Shown here: positions 37,453 to 46,429 of the stretch, in pieces
How the letters are laid out: every line of letters starts with the position of its first letter
How positions within the stretch are numbered: the stretch's first letter is position 1
Assembly: GCA_004195045.1 (NCBI GenBank)
Contig: SGBC01000001.1
Span: 372,001 to 436,000, forward strand
From: Candidatus Acididesulfobacter guangdongensis
GTDB lineage: Bacteria > SZUA-79 > Acidulodesulfobacterales > Acidulodesulfobacteraceae
DNA length: 64,000 nt
Direction of reading: 5' to 3'
Notes under the pieces: model-generated
Databases searched by the model: none
The model's input: only the letters and a program-made list of their open reading frames with translations
What the model was told of the DNA's origin: nothing
Translations under genes and position numbers: made by a program

Positions 37453-37532
37453 CCTTAATCCTTCAATAGAAAGTTATCTTTTGCTTAACCGAGCAAAGAA
37501 ATGCATAAATATTTTCTATTGCAGGATTAAGG
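37453..37532. mobile_element. Family A inverted-repeat element (MITE-like), intact copy inside the trp operon
   Basis: Exactly 80 bases, with ends CCTTAATCCTTCAATAGAAA and TTTCTATTGCAGGATTAAGG (19 of 20 pair). It is flanked by AAATA on both sides (37448-37452 and 37533-37537), a 5-bp target duplication. The interior has a smaller hairpin (TTTGCTTAACCGAGCAAA). It lies in the 149-base spacer between trpC and trpF, so the trp mRNA must contain it as a long hairpin. Confidence 0.82.
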
Positions 37533-37589
37533 AAATACTGCTTAATAAAATATTATAATAATTGAATGCTATATTACTTATTAAATAAA

Positions 37590-38420
37590 TTAAATATCTG
37601 AATAATTATCAACAGGATAAGGTTCTAAAAAATATTTAATCTGTGATTCTACATCTTCAGACGTAACTAAAGCTTCACCTATTAAAAAAGAATTTATACC
37701 GCGATGAATAAGCACCTCTATATCCTGCCGTTTATGTATTCCGCTTTCAGCGACTACTATAATGCCCGGGGCTATTTTTTTTGCCAGATTCATTGTTTTA
37801 GAAATATCCGTTTTAAAAGTGGTTAAATCTCTGTTGTTTATTCCTATTATCTCAGCTCCTGATTCTAGTGCAATATCCAATTCGTATTCATCTGAAATTT
37901 CCGTAAGCACATCCATAGACAATTCCCTTGCAAGGGAGAGAAAATTTAGATAATCTTCTTTTGAAATCGCCTTTAAAATCAGAAGAACCGCATCAGCGCC
38001 TATTATTTTCGATTCAAAGACCTGTATTTCATCTATTATAAAATCTTTTCTTAAAATTGGCAATTTTACTGCATTTTTAACTTTTATAATATCCCCTGTA
38101 TCACCCATAAAAAATTTTTTATCGGTAAGAACTGAAATGGCGCTCGCACCTGAATTTTCATACTTTTTTGCAAGCATTTCAGGTTTATAATCATGAATAA
38201 ACAATCCTTTTGAAGGAGATGCTTTTTTAAGTTCGGCTATTATACTGCATATTTTAAAGGCAACCGCCTCTCCATTAGAACGAGGCTTTAGAGCTTTTTT
38301 AAAATTTCTGCTTTCATAGAAAGTTTCTCGTGCGTCTTTTATATAATTCCGTATATTTATTTTTTCTTTGAACTTTTCAACTTCAACTCTTTTATTATTT
38401 AAAATTTCGTCTAATATCAC
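37590..38420 (-). CDS. trpC: Indole-3-glycerol phosphate synthase
   Basis: A 276-residue TIM-barrel closing the indole ring. CSIIAELKKASPSKG holds the catalytic Glu/Lys pair. LTDKKFFMGDTGD, the LRKDFIIDEIQ block with Lys, GAEIIGINNRDLTTF and VAESGIHKRQDIE follow. I chose the GTG because the protein then starts ILDEIL as in the family and GGAG lies seven bases upstream; an ATG six codons earlier would include that ribosome site in the coding region. The ATG start is not excluded. About 85 bases separate it from trpD. Confidence 0.93.
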   Translation of the reverse strand: MILDEILNNKRVEVEKFKEKINIRNYIKDARETFYESRNFKKALKPRSNGEAVAFKICSIIAELKKASPSKGLFIHDYKPEMLAKKYENSGASAISVLTDKKFFMGDTGDIIKVKNAVKLPILRKDFIIDEIQVFESKIIGADAVLLILKAISKEDYLNFLSLARELSMDVLTEISDEYELDIALESGAEIIGINNRDLTTFKTDISKTMNLAKKIAPGIIVVAESGIHKRQDIEVLIHRGINSFLIGEALVTSEDVESQIKYFLEPYPVDNYSDI

Positions 38421-38504
38421 GCGTAAACTCCATATCATCTGTTATGCAATTATTTAATTTAATATTATTTAATTTAATTTATATTTGCATTCATATATCA
38501 CTTA

Positions 38505-39533
38505 TTACGTTTTGCTGTTAGATATTTTTATAAATTCTTTCAGAGTTTTTTCTGCATTGCCGGATTCGATGCTCTGTCTTGCCAAACAAATAGATTCGCT
38601 CAAATCATCCGTTTTACCGGAAGCTTTAATAGCAAACCCTGCATTTAAAATTGCCATATCGCTTTTAGGCGATTTTTTGCCTGAAACTATATCTTTAATT
38701 ATAGCAGCGTTTTCAGCTGCGGAAAATGCTTGCAGTTCTTTAATGTCGCATAGATTAAAACCTAAATCTTCTGGATTTATTTCATAGGAAATTTCTATCC
38801 CGTCATTAATTTCATACACAGTCGTCTTATCTGATAAACTAACTTCGTCTATGCCGTCTTTGCCATATACCGCATAAACTCTTTGAAGCCCCAACAATTT
38901 TATTGCGCCGGCAATTTTTTTTCCTATTTCTCCTGAGTAAACCCCTATTACCTGATTTTTGGCATTAAAAGGATTAGTCAAAGGACCTAGAATATTAAAT
39001 ATTGTTTTAATTCCCAATTCTCTTCTGACAGGAGCAGCGAATTTCATAGCTCCATGAAACTTTGGCGCAAATAAAAAACCTATATTAGCCTCTTCAATAG
39101 ATTTTACGACTGTATTTATATCAGCTTGGATATTAACGCCTAATTCTTGGAAAACATCGGCGCTCCCCGATTTAGAAGAAACTGCGTAATTCCCATGTTT
39201 TGCAATTTTGACCCCTGCTCCTGCCGCTATAATTGCAGCGCATGTAGAAACATTAAAAGTATTTTTATAATCCCCGCCCGTTCCGCACGTATCAACCAGT
39301 TCAAATTGGATACTATCCGGTATCGCTGCTTCAACCGCATTGCTCCTCATAGCTTTAGCAGCTCCTACTATCTCCTCTACCGTCTCTCCTTTAGCTTTTA
39401 ACCCTGTTAAAATTGATGCTATTTGTGCGTTGGTAAGCTCTCCGAGGAATATTCTATTGAAGATTTTAAACGTCTCATCTTCGGTTAAATCAATGCTATT
39501 TGTCAATGTTTCAATAATTTCTTTTATTTCCAT
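38505..39533 (-). CDS. trpD: Anthranilate phosphoribosyltransferase
   Basis: A 342-residue enzyme adding phosphoribose to anthranilate. The PRPP-binding VDTCGTGGDYKNTFNVST is intact, as are AKHGNYAVSSKSGSADV, the FAPKFHGAMK and RRELGIKTIFNILGPLTNP blocks, and the VYGKDGIDEVSL motif. The ATG three codons after a GTG is the likely start; either way the gene overlaps the end of trpG by more than 20 bases, so the two are translationally coupled. Confidence 0.96.
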   Translation of the reverse strand: MEIKEIIETLTNSIDLTEDETFKIFNRIFLGELTNAQIASILTGLKAKGETVEEIVGAAKAMRSNAVEAAIPDSIQFELVDTCGTGGDYKNTFNVSTCAAIIAAGAGVKIAKHGNYAVSSKSGSADVFQELGVNIQADINTVVKSIEEANIGFLFAPKFHGAMKFAAPVRRELGIKTIFNILGPLTNPFNAKNQVIGVYSGEIGKKIAGAIKLLGLQRVYAVYGKDGIDEVSLSDKTTVYEINDGIEISYEINPEDLGFNLCDIKELQAFSAAENAAIIKDIVSGKKSPKSDMAILNAGFAIKASGKTDDLSESICLARQSIESGNAEKTLKEFIKISNSKT

Positions 39534-40107
39534 ATGCTTCACATTGTAAAAAATTATTAATTATATTTTTCCCTTGAAAAGTTAGTACGGATTCAGGATG
39601 AAACTGCACGCCGTATACGTTATACCCTTTAAGCTCTATTGCCATAATTTCATTGTCATATTTAGAATAAGCCGTAATAGTTATAATATCAGGAATATTT
39701 TTTTTGCTTATTACAAGAGAATGGTATCTGGTCGCTTCAAAAGATTCAGGAATACCCTTAAATAAAAGGGACGTCGAATCGTGTTTTATAGATGAAACCT
39801 TTCCGTGCATAATATTTGCCGCTCGGATTATTTCCGCTCCAAATGCGTATCCTATTGCTTGATGCCCCAAACATACACCTAGTATCGGTATCTTATTATA
39901 AAACTTTTTAATTATATCAACTGAAATTCCTGCTTCAGACGGCGATTTAGGACCTGGCGATATGATAATTTTATCAGGATTTATTTTTTTAATATTATCA
40001 ATGCTGATTTCATCATTTCTATATACAATTACCTTATGTCCTAATTCACCGACATACTGCACTATATTGTAAGTAAATGAATCGTAGTTATCTATAACTA
40101 ATATCAT
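39511..40107 (-). CDS. trpG: Anthranilate synthase glutamine amidotransferase component
   Basis: A 198-residue class I amidotransferase supplying ammonia to TrpE. LVIDNYDSFTYNIVQY at the start, the nucleophile Cys in GVCLGHQAIGYAFG, and the His/Glu pair in VQFHPESVLT complete the triad. It may also serve p-aminobenzoate synthesis, since PabA is nearly identical in sequence. It overlaps trpD and lies 120 bases after trpE. Confidence 0.95.
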   Translation of the reverse strand: MILVIDNYDSFTYNIVQYVGELGHKVIVYRNDEISIDNIKKINPDKIIISPGPKSPSEAGISVDIIKKFYNKIPILGVCLGHQAIGYAFGAEIIRAANIMHGKVSSIKHDSTSLLFKGIPESFEATRYHSLVISKKNIPDIITITAYSKYDNEIMAIELKGYNVYGVQFHPESVLTFQGKNIINNFLQCEAYGNKRNY

Positions 40108-40227
40108 AATTATTAGTCCTTATACGCCTTTTATGTATCCTGCCTGTCTTTTAGACATCAAAATAAATATTAAAATAAATAATAAATAAGCATCGCGTCG
40201 TATCTATTTATATAATTAAACCTTCAT

Positions 40228-41799
40228 TTAACCGGCTGCTCTGCTATCAGCGCATAGTTTGCCGGCTATATCGAACGCTGTTATGAGATGCTTTAATTTA
40301 TTTTCAGTTTCCGCAAATTCATTTTCAGGCGTAGAATCAAAAACTATCCCGCCTGCAGCCTGGATATAACATGCAGATTTATTAAATAACGCAGTTCTGA
40401 TAGTAATGCAAAATTCCATTTTTTCGCACTTACCGTTATTTAAAAATCCAAAATATCCAACGCCTCCACCGTATACCCCCCTTTTGGAATCTTCCATTTC
40501 GTTAATTAATTCCATTGCTCTCACTTTTGGCGCGCCGGTTAAGGTTCCTGCAGGGAATGTTGCTCTGATAAGGTCAAACGCATCAAACTTTTCATCTATC
40601 TCCGCAACTATGTTTGTAACTATATGCTGAACATGCGAATATTTTTCTATATACATTAGCTTATCAACTTTGACAGTTCCTATTTTAGATACCCTTCCTA
40701 TATCATTTCTTCCCAAATCCACGAGCATAACATGCTCAGCCCTTTCCTTCGGATCATCAAGGAGTTTCAATGCCAGCATTTCATCTTCTTCCGGATTGGA
40801 ACCTCTTATGATAGTTCCGGCTATCGGTCTTGTTTCAATTATATTATCAGATAATTTAATTAAATTTTCAGGCGAAGATCCTGCTATAATAAAATCATTT
40901 ATTTTAAGATAGAACATATATGGAGAAGGATTAACTAATCTTAAGGCGCGATAAAAACAAAAAGGATTGGGGTAATTTAAAATTTTTTTTCTTCTAGAAA
41001 TTTGAATCTGAAATATATCTCCTTTAAGAATATAATCTTTGGCTTTTAATACTTTTTCTTTATACAGATTAAAATCAACCTCGTCAATTATTTCTATATT
41101 TCCCGATTTTAAGTTTTCGTCCAATACCTTTTCAACAGCGTTGTTGCAGTTTCTATTCCTTATTTTACCGACAATGCTTTTAATATTATTAATTGCATCA
41201 TCAAATTTTTCTTCAATATTTTCTGAAAAATCGTCATTTATTAGGAGAACTACAATTAATATTTTTTGTAATAAAGAATCATATATTATAATATTTTTAG
41301 GCAGCATTAAAAAAAGGTCCGGCACATCGGTTACATCTTTTTTAGTCGGAGGAAGTTTTTCAATTAAACTGCAGATTTCATAACCTAAATATCCGAATAA
41401 ACCGGCTGTAAAATTTTCAGGAAGATCTTCATTATATATTTTATATTGTGAGATTATTTCTTTAAGAAAAGAAAATATATCTTTATTGTCAATTTCATCT
41501 AAACTGTAATTATAAGTAGAAATGTCAGATGAAATATTATTCTTTTCTGCAAATTTGTTAAATACTATATTTTTACCTAAAAGACTGACTGTAAAATGAG
41601 GATTCAAACAAATAAAAGAATATCGCCCCCATTTACCAACACCTTCAGCGCTTTCAAAAAAAAATGAAAAAGGTTCATCAGAAAATACGGAAAATATAGA
41701 TACAGGGGTTTCCATATCTCCGGTAATTTCTTTTATTATAGGAATTACATTATATGATAATGCAATATCTTTTATATTGCTTTTGTTTATTATTGACAT
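40228..41799 (-). CDS. trpE: Anthranilate synthase component I
   Basis: A 523-residue chorismate-utilising enzyme. The N-terminal half carries the feedback region (ETPVSIFSVF, close to the LLES tryptophan site of the family but with the element changed). The catalytic half has IFQIQISRR, ETRPIAGT, the KERAEHVMLVDLGRNDIG-like block (here DPKERAEHVMLVDLGRND), FPAGTLTGAPKVRAMELI, GVYGGGVGYFG and IQAAGGIVFDS. It heads the trp operon. No Trp-codon leader peptide was seen upstream. A TATAAT lies eight bases before the ATG, too close for a normal promoter with leader. Confidence 0.95.
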   Translation of the reverse strand: MSIINKSNIKDIALSYNVIPIIKEITGDMETPVSIFSVFSDEPFSFFFESAEGVGKWGRYSFICLNPHFTVSLLGKNIVFNKFAEKNNISSDISTYNYSLDEIDNKDIFSFLKEIISQYKIYNEDLPENFTAGLFGYLGYEICSLIEKLPPTKKDVTDVPDLFLMLPKNIIIYDSLLQKILIVVLLINDDFSENIEEKFDDAINNIKSIVGKIRNRNCNNAVEKVLDENLKSGNIEIIDEVDFNLYKEKVLKAKDYILKGDIFQIQISRRKKILNYPNPFCFYRALRLVNPSPYMFYLKINDFIIAGSSPENLIKLSDNIIETRPIAGTIIRGSNPEEDEMLALKLLDDPKERAEHVMLVDLGRNDIGRVSKIGTVKVDKLMYIEKYSHVQHIVTNIVAEIDEKFDAFDLIRATFPAGTLTGAPKVRAMELINEMEDSKRGVYGGGVGYFGFLNNGKCEKMEFCITIRTALFNKSACYIQAAGGIVFDSTPENEFAETENKLKHLITAFDIAGKLCADSRAAG

Positions 41800-42137
41800 A
41801 ATTAGGCAATTATATCACAATTTTATTAAATTAAACATAATTATATATTGTTTAATCTAATACACAATAAGTGCGTTATATTTAATATTTGACTATATAA
41901 AATATAATTATGGAGGCTGTGCCGCAGCAATAGATTTTGTAATTCTTAATGATTTTTTTACAAATCTTATTGTAAATTTAATAAAAAAAAGGAAAAGGTG
42001 TCAGATTTTATTTTTTTTGCATATAGAGTAGTTCAATTAACAAAGAAAATATTTGCAAAAAAAAATTAATCTGACACCTTTTCCAATAAGTGCGTCCATA
42101 AAATAAATCAGATGCTTTTTATGAAGACGCTTTCTAA
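41800..42137. other. Intergenic region between trpE and rplQ
   Basis: About 338 bases. It holds a family B palindrome next to rplQ, an imperfect hairpin (around 41928-41972, arms AATAGATTTTGTAA and TTACAAATCTTATT), and a 12-base direct repeat CAATAAGTGCGT at 41865 and 42084. No tryptophan attenuator (no paired Trp codons in a short frame) and no RNA gene was recognised. Confidence 0.65.
41991..42084 (-). terminator. Family B palindromic element, probable terminator of the ribosomal operon
   Basis: A 94-base near-palindrome, ends GGAAAAGGTGTCAGATT and AATCTGACACCTTTTCC perfect over 17 bases, extended by pairing T-run and A-run arms. It is the inverted twin of the element at 15941-16031. It starts 54 bases past the rplQ stop, and on the transcribed strand the hairpin is followed at once by eight T residues. 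That gives it the form of an intrinsic terminator. No clear target duplication is seen here. Confidence 0.7.
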
Positions 42138-42515
42138 TTATTTATTTTTTTCTTGCTTGTCTTCAGAGACAAATTCAATAAATCCTAAAGGACTGACATC
42201 TCCTGCCCTGAATCCGGTTTTTATAATTCTTGTATAACCGCCTGGTCTTTCTTTGAATCTTGGACTAATTTCTCCAAATAATTTTTTTGTTGCGGACTTA
42301 TTCCTTAATCTTGAAAACGCTAGTCTTCTATTTGACGTAGTATCGTTTTTTCCAAGCGTTATAAGTTTTTCTATATAGCTTCTAATAACCCTTGCTTTTG
42401 GAAGAGTGGTTTCAATTCTTTCGTGCTCTATCATAGATGCCGCCATATTTCTTAAAAGCGCAGACCTATGAGACGACGTTCTATTTAGTCTAGACTTAAT
42501 TTTTCTGTGACGCAT
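42138..42515 (-). CDS. rplQ: 50S ribosomal protein L17
   Basis: A 125-residue L17, the last gene of the alpha operon. [16 protein letters not shown], the [22 protein letters not shown] block and the C-terminal [15 protein letters not shown] are diagnostic; only short pieces are quoted. It follows rpoA by 28 bases, the standard order rpsM-rpsK-rpsD-rpoA-rplQ. A palindromic terminator follows. Confidence 0.98.
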   Translation of the reverse strand: MRHRKIKSRLNRTSSHRSALLRNMAASMIEHERIETTLPKARVIRSYIEKLITLGKNDTTSNRRLAFSRLRNKSATKKLFGEISPRFKERPGGYTRIIKTGFRAGDVSPLGFIEFVSEDKQEKNK

Positions 42516-42543
42516 TTTTTACCTCTGTCTATTTAGTTAATTC

Positions 42544-43560
42544 CTAATTATTTTCTTTTGTTTCTTCAATATTTTTAACATTATCTAATTTCATACCAAG
42601 ACTAAGTCCCATAGTTGCAAGGACTTCTTTAATTTCATTCAGCGATTTTCTTCCAAAATTTTTAGTTCTTAGCATTTCATTTTCAGATTTTTGAACTAAT
42701 TCAAATAATGTTCTGATATCCGCATTTTTTAAACAATTGGCTGACCTTACTGATAATTCTAATTCGTCAACACTCTTATGAAGATTGTCGTTGTTTTTTT
42801 CTTCTACGACTATTTCTTCATTCGCATTAATGCTTTTTGGAAGCATTTGCTCCATTTCTTCAAAAGATACAAAAACCGACAATTGATCCTGCATAATTCC
42901 AGAAGCCTCTTTTAATGCATCTTCCGGCGTAATATACCCGTTTGTAAATATTTCCATCACTAATCTATCGTAATCTATTATTTTACCTACCCTTGCATAC
43001 GAAACATCTACAGTAACTTTTTTAATTGGAGAATATGCCACATCGAGAGTAATAGTACCCAATGAAGCATCTTCGCGCTTTATAACCTCGCTTGAAACAT
43101 ATCCTCTGCCGCTCGTAACTAACATTTCAGCTTTAAAATGACCGCCTTTTGATATCGTAAACAATTTCTTTTCTTTATTTATAACTTCTATATTCTGAGA
43201 CGTTTTTATATCCGAAGCAAAAACATCGCCTTCGGTATCTGTATCAAGATAAACAATCTCTTGTCCGCCGTCTGAAAACAGGTTAAAATCAACCTCTTTT
43301 AAGTTCAGGATTATTTCCGTAACATCTTCTGTTACACCTGGAATTGTGGAGAACTCATGATATACATTGTCAAATTTAACTTCTGAAATTTTATGACCCA
43401 TAATAGACGATAGCAATATTCTTCTTAATGAATTGCCGATAGTAATACCGAATCCTCTTTCTAAAGGTTCAACAATCAATTTTCCATAATAATCCGTATA
43501 TGTTTCCTTTTCAAATTCTATTCTTTTTGGCTTAATGAGTGAAAGCCAACTTTTTTTCAT
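42544..43560 (-). CDS. rpoA: DNA-directed RNA polymerase subunit alpha
   Basis: A 338-residue alpha subunit. The N-terminal dimerisation domain starts with PKRIEFE and has [20 protein letters not shown] and [14 protein letters not shown]. The C-terminal domain (from about 255) has the helix-hairpin-helix block [19 protein letters not shown] and the [13 protein letters not shown] segment that binds UP elements and activators. The linker is acidic and Asn-rich. Position between rpsD and rplQ is canonical. Confidence 0.98.
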   Translation of the reverse strand: MKKSWLSLIKPKRIEFEKETYTDYYGKLIVEPLERGFGITIGNSLRRILLSSIMGHKISEVKFDNVYHEFSTIPGVTEDVTEIILNLKEVDFNLFSDGGQEIVYLDTDTEGDVFASDIKTSQNIEVINKEKKLFTISKGGHFKAEMLVTSGRGYVSSEVIKREDASLGTITLDVAYSPIKKVTVDVSYARVGKIIDYDRLVMEIFTNGYITPEDALKEASGIMQDQLSVFVSFEEMEQMLPKSINANEEIVVEEKNNDNLHKSVDELELSVRSANCLKNADIRTLFELVQKSENEMLRTKNFGRKSLNEIKEVLATMGLSLGMKLDNVKNIEETKENN

Positions 43561-43590
43561 ATTGCCTCCAAAAAAAATTATATTAGGCTC

Positions 43591-44217
43591 CTATTTAGAA
43601 TACAGCTCAACAATAAGTTTTTCGTTTATTGAAGTAGCAATATCATCTCGTTCAGGATAATTCTTGTAAACACCTTTGTATGCATCCTTATCGACTTCCA
43701 ACCAATTATAAGTATTTTTTCTAATGGACAATTCTATAGATTTATTAACGAGATCATTTTTTTTACTTTTTTCGGACATTGTTATTTCGTCTCCAATGTT
43801 CACGGTATATGACGGAATATCTAATTTTTTACCGTTTACTTTCACATGTCCATGCCTGATTAGTTGTCTTGAGAACGAACGTGAACTAGCAAAACCCATT
43901 TCATAAATAACATTGTCTAATCTTCTTTCAAGCAATATTAATAGGTTTTCTCCGGTTATACCTTCCATTTTTTCAGCTAAACGATAAACTTTTTTAAATT
44001 GTTTTTCCATAAGACTATATGTTTTTCTTAATTTTTGTTTTTCTCTTAATTGCTCTCCAAATTCAGAAAACTTTCCCCTTCCTCCTTTATGCTGACCCGG
44101 ACCGTAAGCTTTTCTTTCAATAGCGCACTTATCCGTAAGGCATCTTTCACCTTTTAAAAAAAGCTTTAATCCTTCTCTTCTGCATATTCTGCATCTGGCT
44201 TCAGTATATTTAGCCAT
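43591..44217 (-). CDS. rpsD: 30S ribosomal protein S4
   Basis: A 208-residue S4. The N-terminal zinc knuckle is retained with CRICRREGLKLFLKGERC (Cys-rich type). The S4 RNA-binding domain reads RLDNVIYEMGFASSRSFSRQ then RHGHVKVNGKKLDIPSY. S4 nucleates 30S assembly and in E. coli represses the alpha operon; whether it does so here is unknown. It follows rpsK by 84 AT-rich bases. Confidence 0.98.
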   Translation of the reverse strand: MAKYTEARCRICRREGLKLFLKGERCLTDKCAIERKAYGPGQHKGGRGKFSEFGEQLREKQKLRKTYSLMEKQFKKVYRLAEKMEGITGENLLILLERRLDNVIYEMGFASSRSFSRQLIRHGHVKVNGKKLDIPSYTVNIGDEITMSEKSKKNDLVNKSIELSIRKNTYNWLEVDKDAYKGVYKNYPERDDIATSINEKLIVELYSK

Positions 44218-44301
44218 TTATCAACCTCTTTATTAAAATTAATGTTATTAATAAACTATTTGCAAATATAAATAAAATAAGCTGTCTCTATATAATAGAG
44301 C

Positions 44302-44697
44302 TCAAACACGTCTTCTTTTAGAAGGTCTGCAGCCATTGTGAGGTATCGGCGTAACATCTTTAATAACCGTAATGTTCAAACCTGAACTTTGAAGAGCCCT
44401 CAGAGCACTTTCTCTTCCGCTGCCAGGACCTTTAATGTATACTTCTATGTTTGATACTCCATATTCAGAAACTTTTTTAGCGGCGTTTTCTGCAGCTATC
44501 TGACCGGCATAAGGAGTGCTTTTTCTTGAACCTTTAAAACCTGAACTGCCTGAGCTTGCCCATGCAATAACATTACCATTTAAATCTGAGATGCTTACTA
44601 TCGTGTTGTTAAATGTTGATTTTACGTGAGCTATAGCATTCTGTATTGTTTTTTTTTCTTTTTTTTTCTTAATTGTCTTTTTCTTCTGTTCAGCCAT
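44302..44697 (-). CDS. rpsK: 30S ribosomal protein S11
   Basis: A 131-residue S11 of the 30S platform. The Lys-rich N-terminus ([12 protein letters not shown]) is followed by [18 protein letters not shown], the [16 protein letters not shown] block and the C-terminal [18 protein letters not shown]. The Asn-Gly pair at NGC is the site of isoaspartate formation in E. coli. It lies between rpsM and rpsD as usual. Confidence 0.98.
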   Translation of the reverse strand: MAEQKKKTIKKKKEKKTIQNAIAHVKSTFNNTIVSISDLNGNVIAWASSGSSGFKGSRKSTPYAGQIAAENAAKKVSEYGVSNIEVYIKGPGSGRESALRALQSSGLNITVIKDVTPIPHNGCRPSKRRRV

Positions 44698-44764
44698 TTA
44701 AACCTCTTAAGTAATTCAAATTATTATAATTTCAATTAATAAAGTTTATTAATCCAATCCGCAT

Positions 44765-45136
44765 TTAAGCTTTTTTTAATGACCCTATGGATTTTCTCGG
44801 TCCTTTCCTCGTTCTGGAATTTGTTTTTGTTCTTTGACCTCTTACCGGCAAACCTTTTTTATGTCTGAGACCTCTATATGAAGCTATATCAATAAGTCTC
44901 TTGATATTAGTTTGAATTTCTCTTTTAAGATCTCCTTCAACCTTAAATTTTTGGTCAATAGCCTGACGTATCAAATTAACCTGGTCTTCTGTAAGGTCGT
45001 TAACTTTGATATTCAAGTCAATGCCAGCGTTAGACAATATTTTTTTTGAGGTAGATCTTCCGATACCAAAAATATATGTCAAACCGATTTCAATCCTTTT
45101 ATTTTTTGGTAAATCAATACCCGATATTCTAGCCAT
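44765..45136 (-). CDS. rpsM: 30S ribosomal protein S13
   Basis: A 123-residue S13 of the 30S head. [20 protein letters not shown], the [14 protein letters not shown] helix-hairpin-helix and the C-terminal [19 protein letters not shown], which reaches toward tRNA, are intact. TCCTCC lies just upstream on the complementary strand, i.e. a strong ribosome site. It starts the S13-S11-S4-alpha-L17 group after rpmJ. Confidence 0.98.
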   Translation of the reverse strand: MARISGIDLPKNKRIEIGLTYIFGIGRSTSKKILSNAGIDLNIKVNDLTEDQVNLIRQAIDQKFKVEGDLKREIQTNIKRLIDIASYRGLRHKKGLPVRGQRTKTNSRTRKGPRKSIGSLKKA

Positions 45137-45149
45137 TTATTCCTCCTAT

Positions 45150-45263
45150 TTATCCCTGACGCTGTTTATGTTTTGGATTTTCACAAATAACTCGGACAAC
45201 GCCTTTTCTTTTTACTACTTTACATTTATCGCAAATTTTTTTTACCGATGATCTAACTTTCAA
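45150..45263 (-). CDS. rpmJ: 50S ribosomal protein L36 (TTG start)
   Basis: A 37-residue protein reading [17 protein letters not shown] then a C-terminal [15 protein letters not shown]. The four zinc ligands Cys11, Cys14, Cys27 and His32 are all present, so it is the zinc-binding (C+) form. The start codon is TTG, supported by AGGAG eight bases upstream and by family alignment of the first residues; no ATG is available. It sits between infA and rpsM, its usual place. Confidence 0.95.
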   Translation of the reverse strand: MKVRSSVKKICDKCKVVKRKGVVRVICENPKHKQRQG

Positions 45264-45304
45264 TTTTTATACTCCTATCTTATTTATTTTTCTTATTAAT
45301 TTTA

Positions 45305-45526
45305 TTATTTTGTTCTAAATATTATCCTGCCTCGTGTAAGGTCATATGGCGAAAGTTCAACAGTCACTTTATCGCCGGGTAAAATTCTTATATAGTGCAT
45401 ACGCATCTTACCTGATATATGAGCAAGTACTTTGTGCCCATTCTCCAATTCTACTCTAAACATAGCATTAGGCAACGGTTCTAAAACAACGCCTTCAACC
45501 TCAATTAAATCTTCTTTTTTTGCCAT
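45305..45526 (-). CDS. infA: Translation initiation factor IF-1
   Basis: A 73-residue single OB-fold protein that occupies the ribosomal A site during initiation. [16 protein letters not shown], the [20 protein letters not shown] block and [11 protein letters not shown] cover nearly the whole family consensus. It lies between map and rpmJ, the standard secY-adk-map-infA-rpmJ order. Confidence 0.98.
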   Translation of the reverse strand: MAKKEDLIEVEGVVLEPLPNAMFRVELENGHKVLAHISGKMRMHYIRILPGDKVTVELSPYDLTRGRIIFRTK

Positions 45527-45599
45527 ATTTTAATTTGATTTCTCATTTATATAAATTTAATTTATTACAATCAGCATTAAGTTAAATAAACTATCAACA

Positions 45600-46343
45600 T
45601 TAAGTTAAAATTTCTGGACCATTTTGTGTTATTGCAACCGTATGTTCAAAGTGAGCTGACAAACCGCCGTCAATAGTAACAACTGTCCAATGATTTTTTT
45701 TTGTTTTTACTTTATAATTCTTTTCATTCACCATTGGTTCAATTGCAATCACTAAACCTTCTTCAAGGATTACATTATAATTCTTAATAATATAGTTAGG
45801 AACCTGCGGATCTTCGTGTAATTTAAACCCTACACCGTGTCCGACAAAATCACGAACAACAGAAAAATTTTTACTTAAAACATAATTTTCAATTGAGCCG
45901 CTTATTTTGCTCAAATCATTGCCTATCTTAGCTTGATTTATGCCTTCGTACAAAGAATTTCTAGTTGTTTCAATCAAATCTTCAGCTTCTGATGATATTG
46001 AGCCTACAGGAACCGTTATTGCAGAATCTGCATAATAACCGTTATATACAACTCCGAAATCTAAACTTACTATATCTCCTTCGTGCAGTTTCCTATCTGA
46101 TGGAAACCCATGAACAACCTCTTCATTTATAGATACGCATACAGAATGCGGAAAACCGCTATAACCTTTAAATGCACATTTAGCATTATAATAATTATGA
46201 ACTAAATCTTCTGCTTTGATGTCATAATTTTTTGTTGCCAAACCGGGTTTAGTTATCTCAGCTAAGCTATTTAGCACTTGATTTACTATTGCACCTGATT
46301 TTCTAATACCTTCTATGTCAGCTTTGCTTTTTAAACTAATCAT
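45600..46343 (-). CDS. map: Methionine aminopeptidase type I
   Basis: A 247-residue enzyme that removes the initiator Met. Metal ligands are visible as Asp in SLDFGVVYNGYYADSA, His in GHGVGFKLHEDP, and Glu in AIEPMVN and FEHTVA. The family start SLKSKADIEGIRKSG is typical. It is a short class Ia enzyme without a zinc-finger extension. It follows adk by 86 bases. Confidence 0.97.
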   Translation of the reverse strand: MISLKSKADIEGIRKSGAIVNQVLNSLAEITKPGLATKNYDIKAEDLVHNYYNAKCAFKGYSGFPHSVCVSINEEVVHGFPSDRKLHEGDIVSLDFGVVYNGYYADSAITVPVGSISSEAEDLIETTRNSLYEGINQAKIGNDLSKISGSIENYVLSKNFSVVRDFVGHGVGFKLHEDPQVPNYIIKNYNVILEEGLVIAIEPMVNEKNYKVKTKKNHWTVVTIDGGLSAHFEHTVAITQNGPEILT

Positions 46344-46429
46344 CTATCTGATAAATTATCACAATTAATTAGCATCTTCATACATTTTTCTTAATAAAAT
46401 ATATCAAATATAAAATATCAATAATAATA

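Noticed and set aside
41800-41990. Tryptophan attenuator leader upstream of trpE
   Set aside because: No short frame with tandem Trp codons and no alternative terminator pairing was seen on the trp strand.
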